From assembly GCA_017409645.1 (NCBI GenBank), contig JAFQSI010000258.1:1-5571 (forward strand): a DNA stretch of 5,571 bases, read 5' to 3'. Position 1 is the stretch's first letter. Every line of letters starts with the position of its first letter. Under the pieces are notes generated by a model, which saw only the letters and a program-made list of their open reading frames with translations, was not told the DNA's origin and ran no database searches. Origin of the DNA: Oscillospiraceae bacterium. Its GTDB lineage: Bacteria > Bacillota > Clostridia > Oscillospirales > Oscillospiraceae. The position numbers were made by a program, and so were the translations under genes. Below are positions 5,195 through 5,571 of the stretch, one piece after another.

Positions 5195-5217
5195 TTGTAT
5201 CGATATCCGTTGTATCG
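5195..5217 (-). repeat. Short direct repeat in the fchA leader
   Basis: CGATACAA occurs twice on the minus strand (5195-5202 and 5210-5217) with a 15-base period; each copy is followed one base later by GG. The copy nearer the gene overlaps the start of the fchA ribosome binding site. It could bind a regulator or be chance; I cannot place a credible -35/-10 pair here. Confidence 0.3.
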
Positions 5218-5232
5218 TGAACGGAATGCGTG

Positions 5233-5264
5233 AAAAAGCACAGGCAGAAGCCTGCCTGTGCTTT
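5233..5264 (-). terminator. Rho-independent terminator of fhs
   Basis: A perfect 13-bp stem (5235-5247, AAAGCACAGGCAG, with 5252-5264) encloses a 4-base loop. On the minus strand the stem ends in TTT and continues with TT, giving five consecutive T residues. It starts 10 bases beyond the fhs stop codon, so fchA and folD depend on read-through or on a promoter I could not identify in the next 50 bases. Confidence 0.9.
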
Positions 5265-5274
5265 CGGGGATCAA

Positions 5275-5571
5275 TTAGAACAGGCCGGAAACCTTGCCGG
5301 TCTCGACATCGACGTCGACACGGCGGTAAGCGGGGTCAGCAGCGGTGCCGGGCATCATGGAGATGGTACCAGCCATGGGGCACAGGAACTTAGCGCCGCC
5401 GTACTCCAGGATGTCGCGGACGAACAGACGCCAGCCGGTGGGAACGCCCTTCTTGGTGGGATCGTCGGACAGGGACAGGTGGGTCTTGACCATCATGGTG
5501 CAGTAGTCAGCGTACTTGGGATCGGACTCGAAGCGCTTGGCCTTCTCGACAGCCACGGGAGCCCAGTCGAC
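5275..5571 (-). CDS. fhs: Formate-tetrahydrofolate ligase, C-terminal 98 residues (5' end outside the window)
   Basis: The frame is open from the right edge (first codons VDWAPVAVEKAKRFE) to a TAA at 5275-5277. The segment KTHLSLSDDP followed by GVPTGWRLFVRDI, AGTISMMPG and a DVDVETGKVSGLF C-terminus matches the end of Fhs, where KTxxSxSDDP, the TxxIMxMPG-like segment and the terminal GLF are conserved. Full-length Fhs is about 550-560 residues, so roughly the last sixth is present and the ATP-binding part lies beyond the window. The enzyme makes 10-formyl-THF from formate, THF and ATP in the cytoplasm, the entry step of the methyl branch of the Wood-Ljungdahl pathway and of folate one-carbon metabolism; in reverse it can yield ATP during purine or glycine fermentation. 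Any apparent internal GTG start near 5556 is only an artefact of the truncated frame. Confidence 0.92.
   Translation of the reverse strand, partial: VDWAPVAVEKAKRFESDPKYADYCTMMVKTHLSLSDDPTKKGVPTGWRLFVRDILEYGGAKFLCPMAGTISMMPGTAADPAYRRVDVDVETGKVSGLF

Overview
The window looks like a GC-rich chromosomal stretch from a Gram-positive anaerobe, most plausibly a gut member of the Clostridia in the Oscillospiraceae / Flavonifractor-Oscillibacter neighbourhood. This is inferred from four things: strong AGGAG-type ribosome binding sites, a tetrahydrofolate one-carbon gene set typical of clostridia and acetogens, membrane proteins of a family I know mainly from Firmicutes, and a palindromic intergenic element of a style common in that group. 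Species cannot be fixed from the sequence alone. Every gene lies on the minus strand, so transcription runs from right to left.

Right part (about 5571 to 3459): a tetrahydrofolate one-carbon block. The C-terminal end of formate-tetrahydrofolate ligase (fhs) enters from the right edge and ends at a strong terminator. Then come a cyclodeaminase/cyclohydrolase family protein (fchA) and methylenetetrahydrofolate dehydrogenase (folD), closed by a second strong terminator. Together the three proteins can carry formate to 10-formyl-THF, 5,10-methenyl-THF and 5,10-methylene-THF. This FolD has lost the lysine and glutamine that support cyclohydrolase activity in bifunctional FolD enzymes, which explains why a separate FchA sits beside it. 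folD is bracketed by two unrelated palindromic elements: a heptamer-based hairpin in the fchA-folD gap and a 117-bp nested palindrome beyond its terminator.

Left part (3307 to 1): a tandem array of three paralogous polytopic membrane proteins of the DUF1576 type, about 440 residues each. The third is cut off by the left edge and absent from a simple stop-to-stop ORF scan. The two complete genes each end in their own intrinsic terminator. The second and third have recognisable sigma-A-type promoters immediately after the preceding terminator, so they look like separate transcription units. Copies two and three are about 76% identical over their first 144 residues; copies one and two are about 53% identical over the same stretch. 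All three are gap-free there. Each complete protein is an internal duplication.

The most interesting points are the DUF1576 paralogue array of unknown function, the predicted monofunctional FolD paired with FchA, and the two palindromic elements. No RNA genes, CRISPR arrays, insertion sequences or phage genes were seen.
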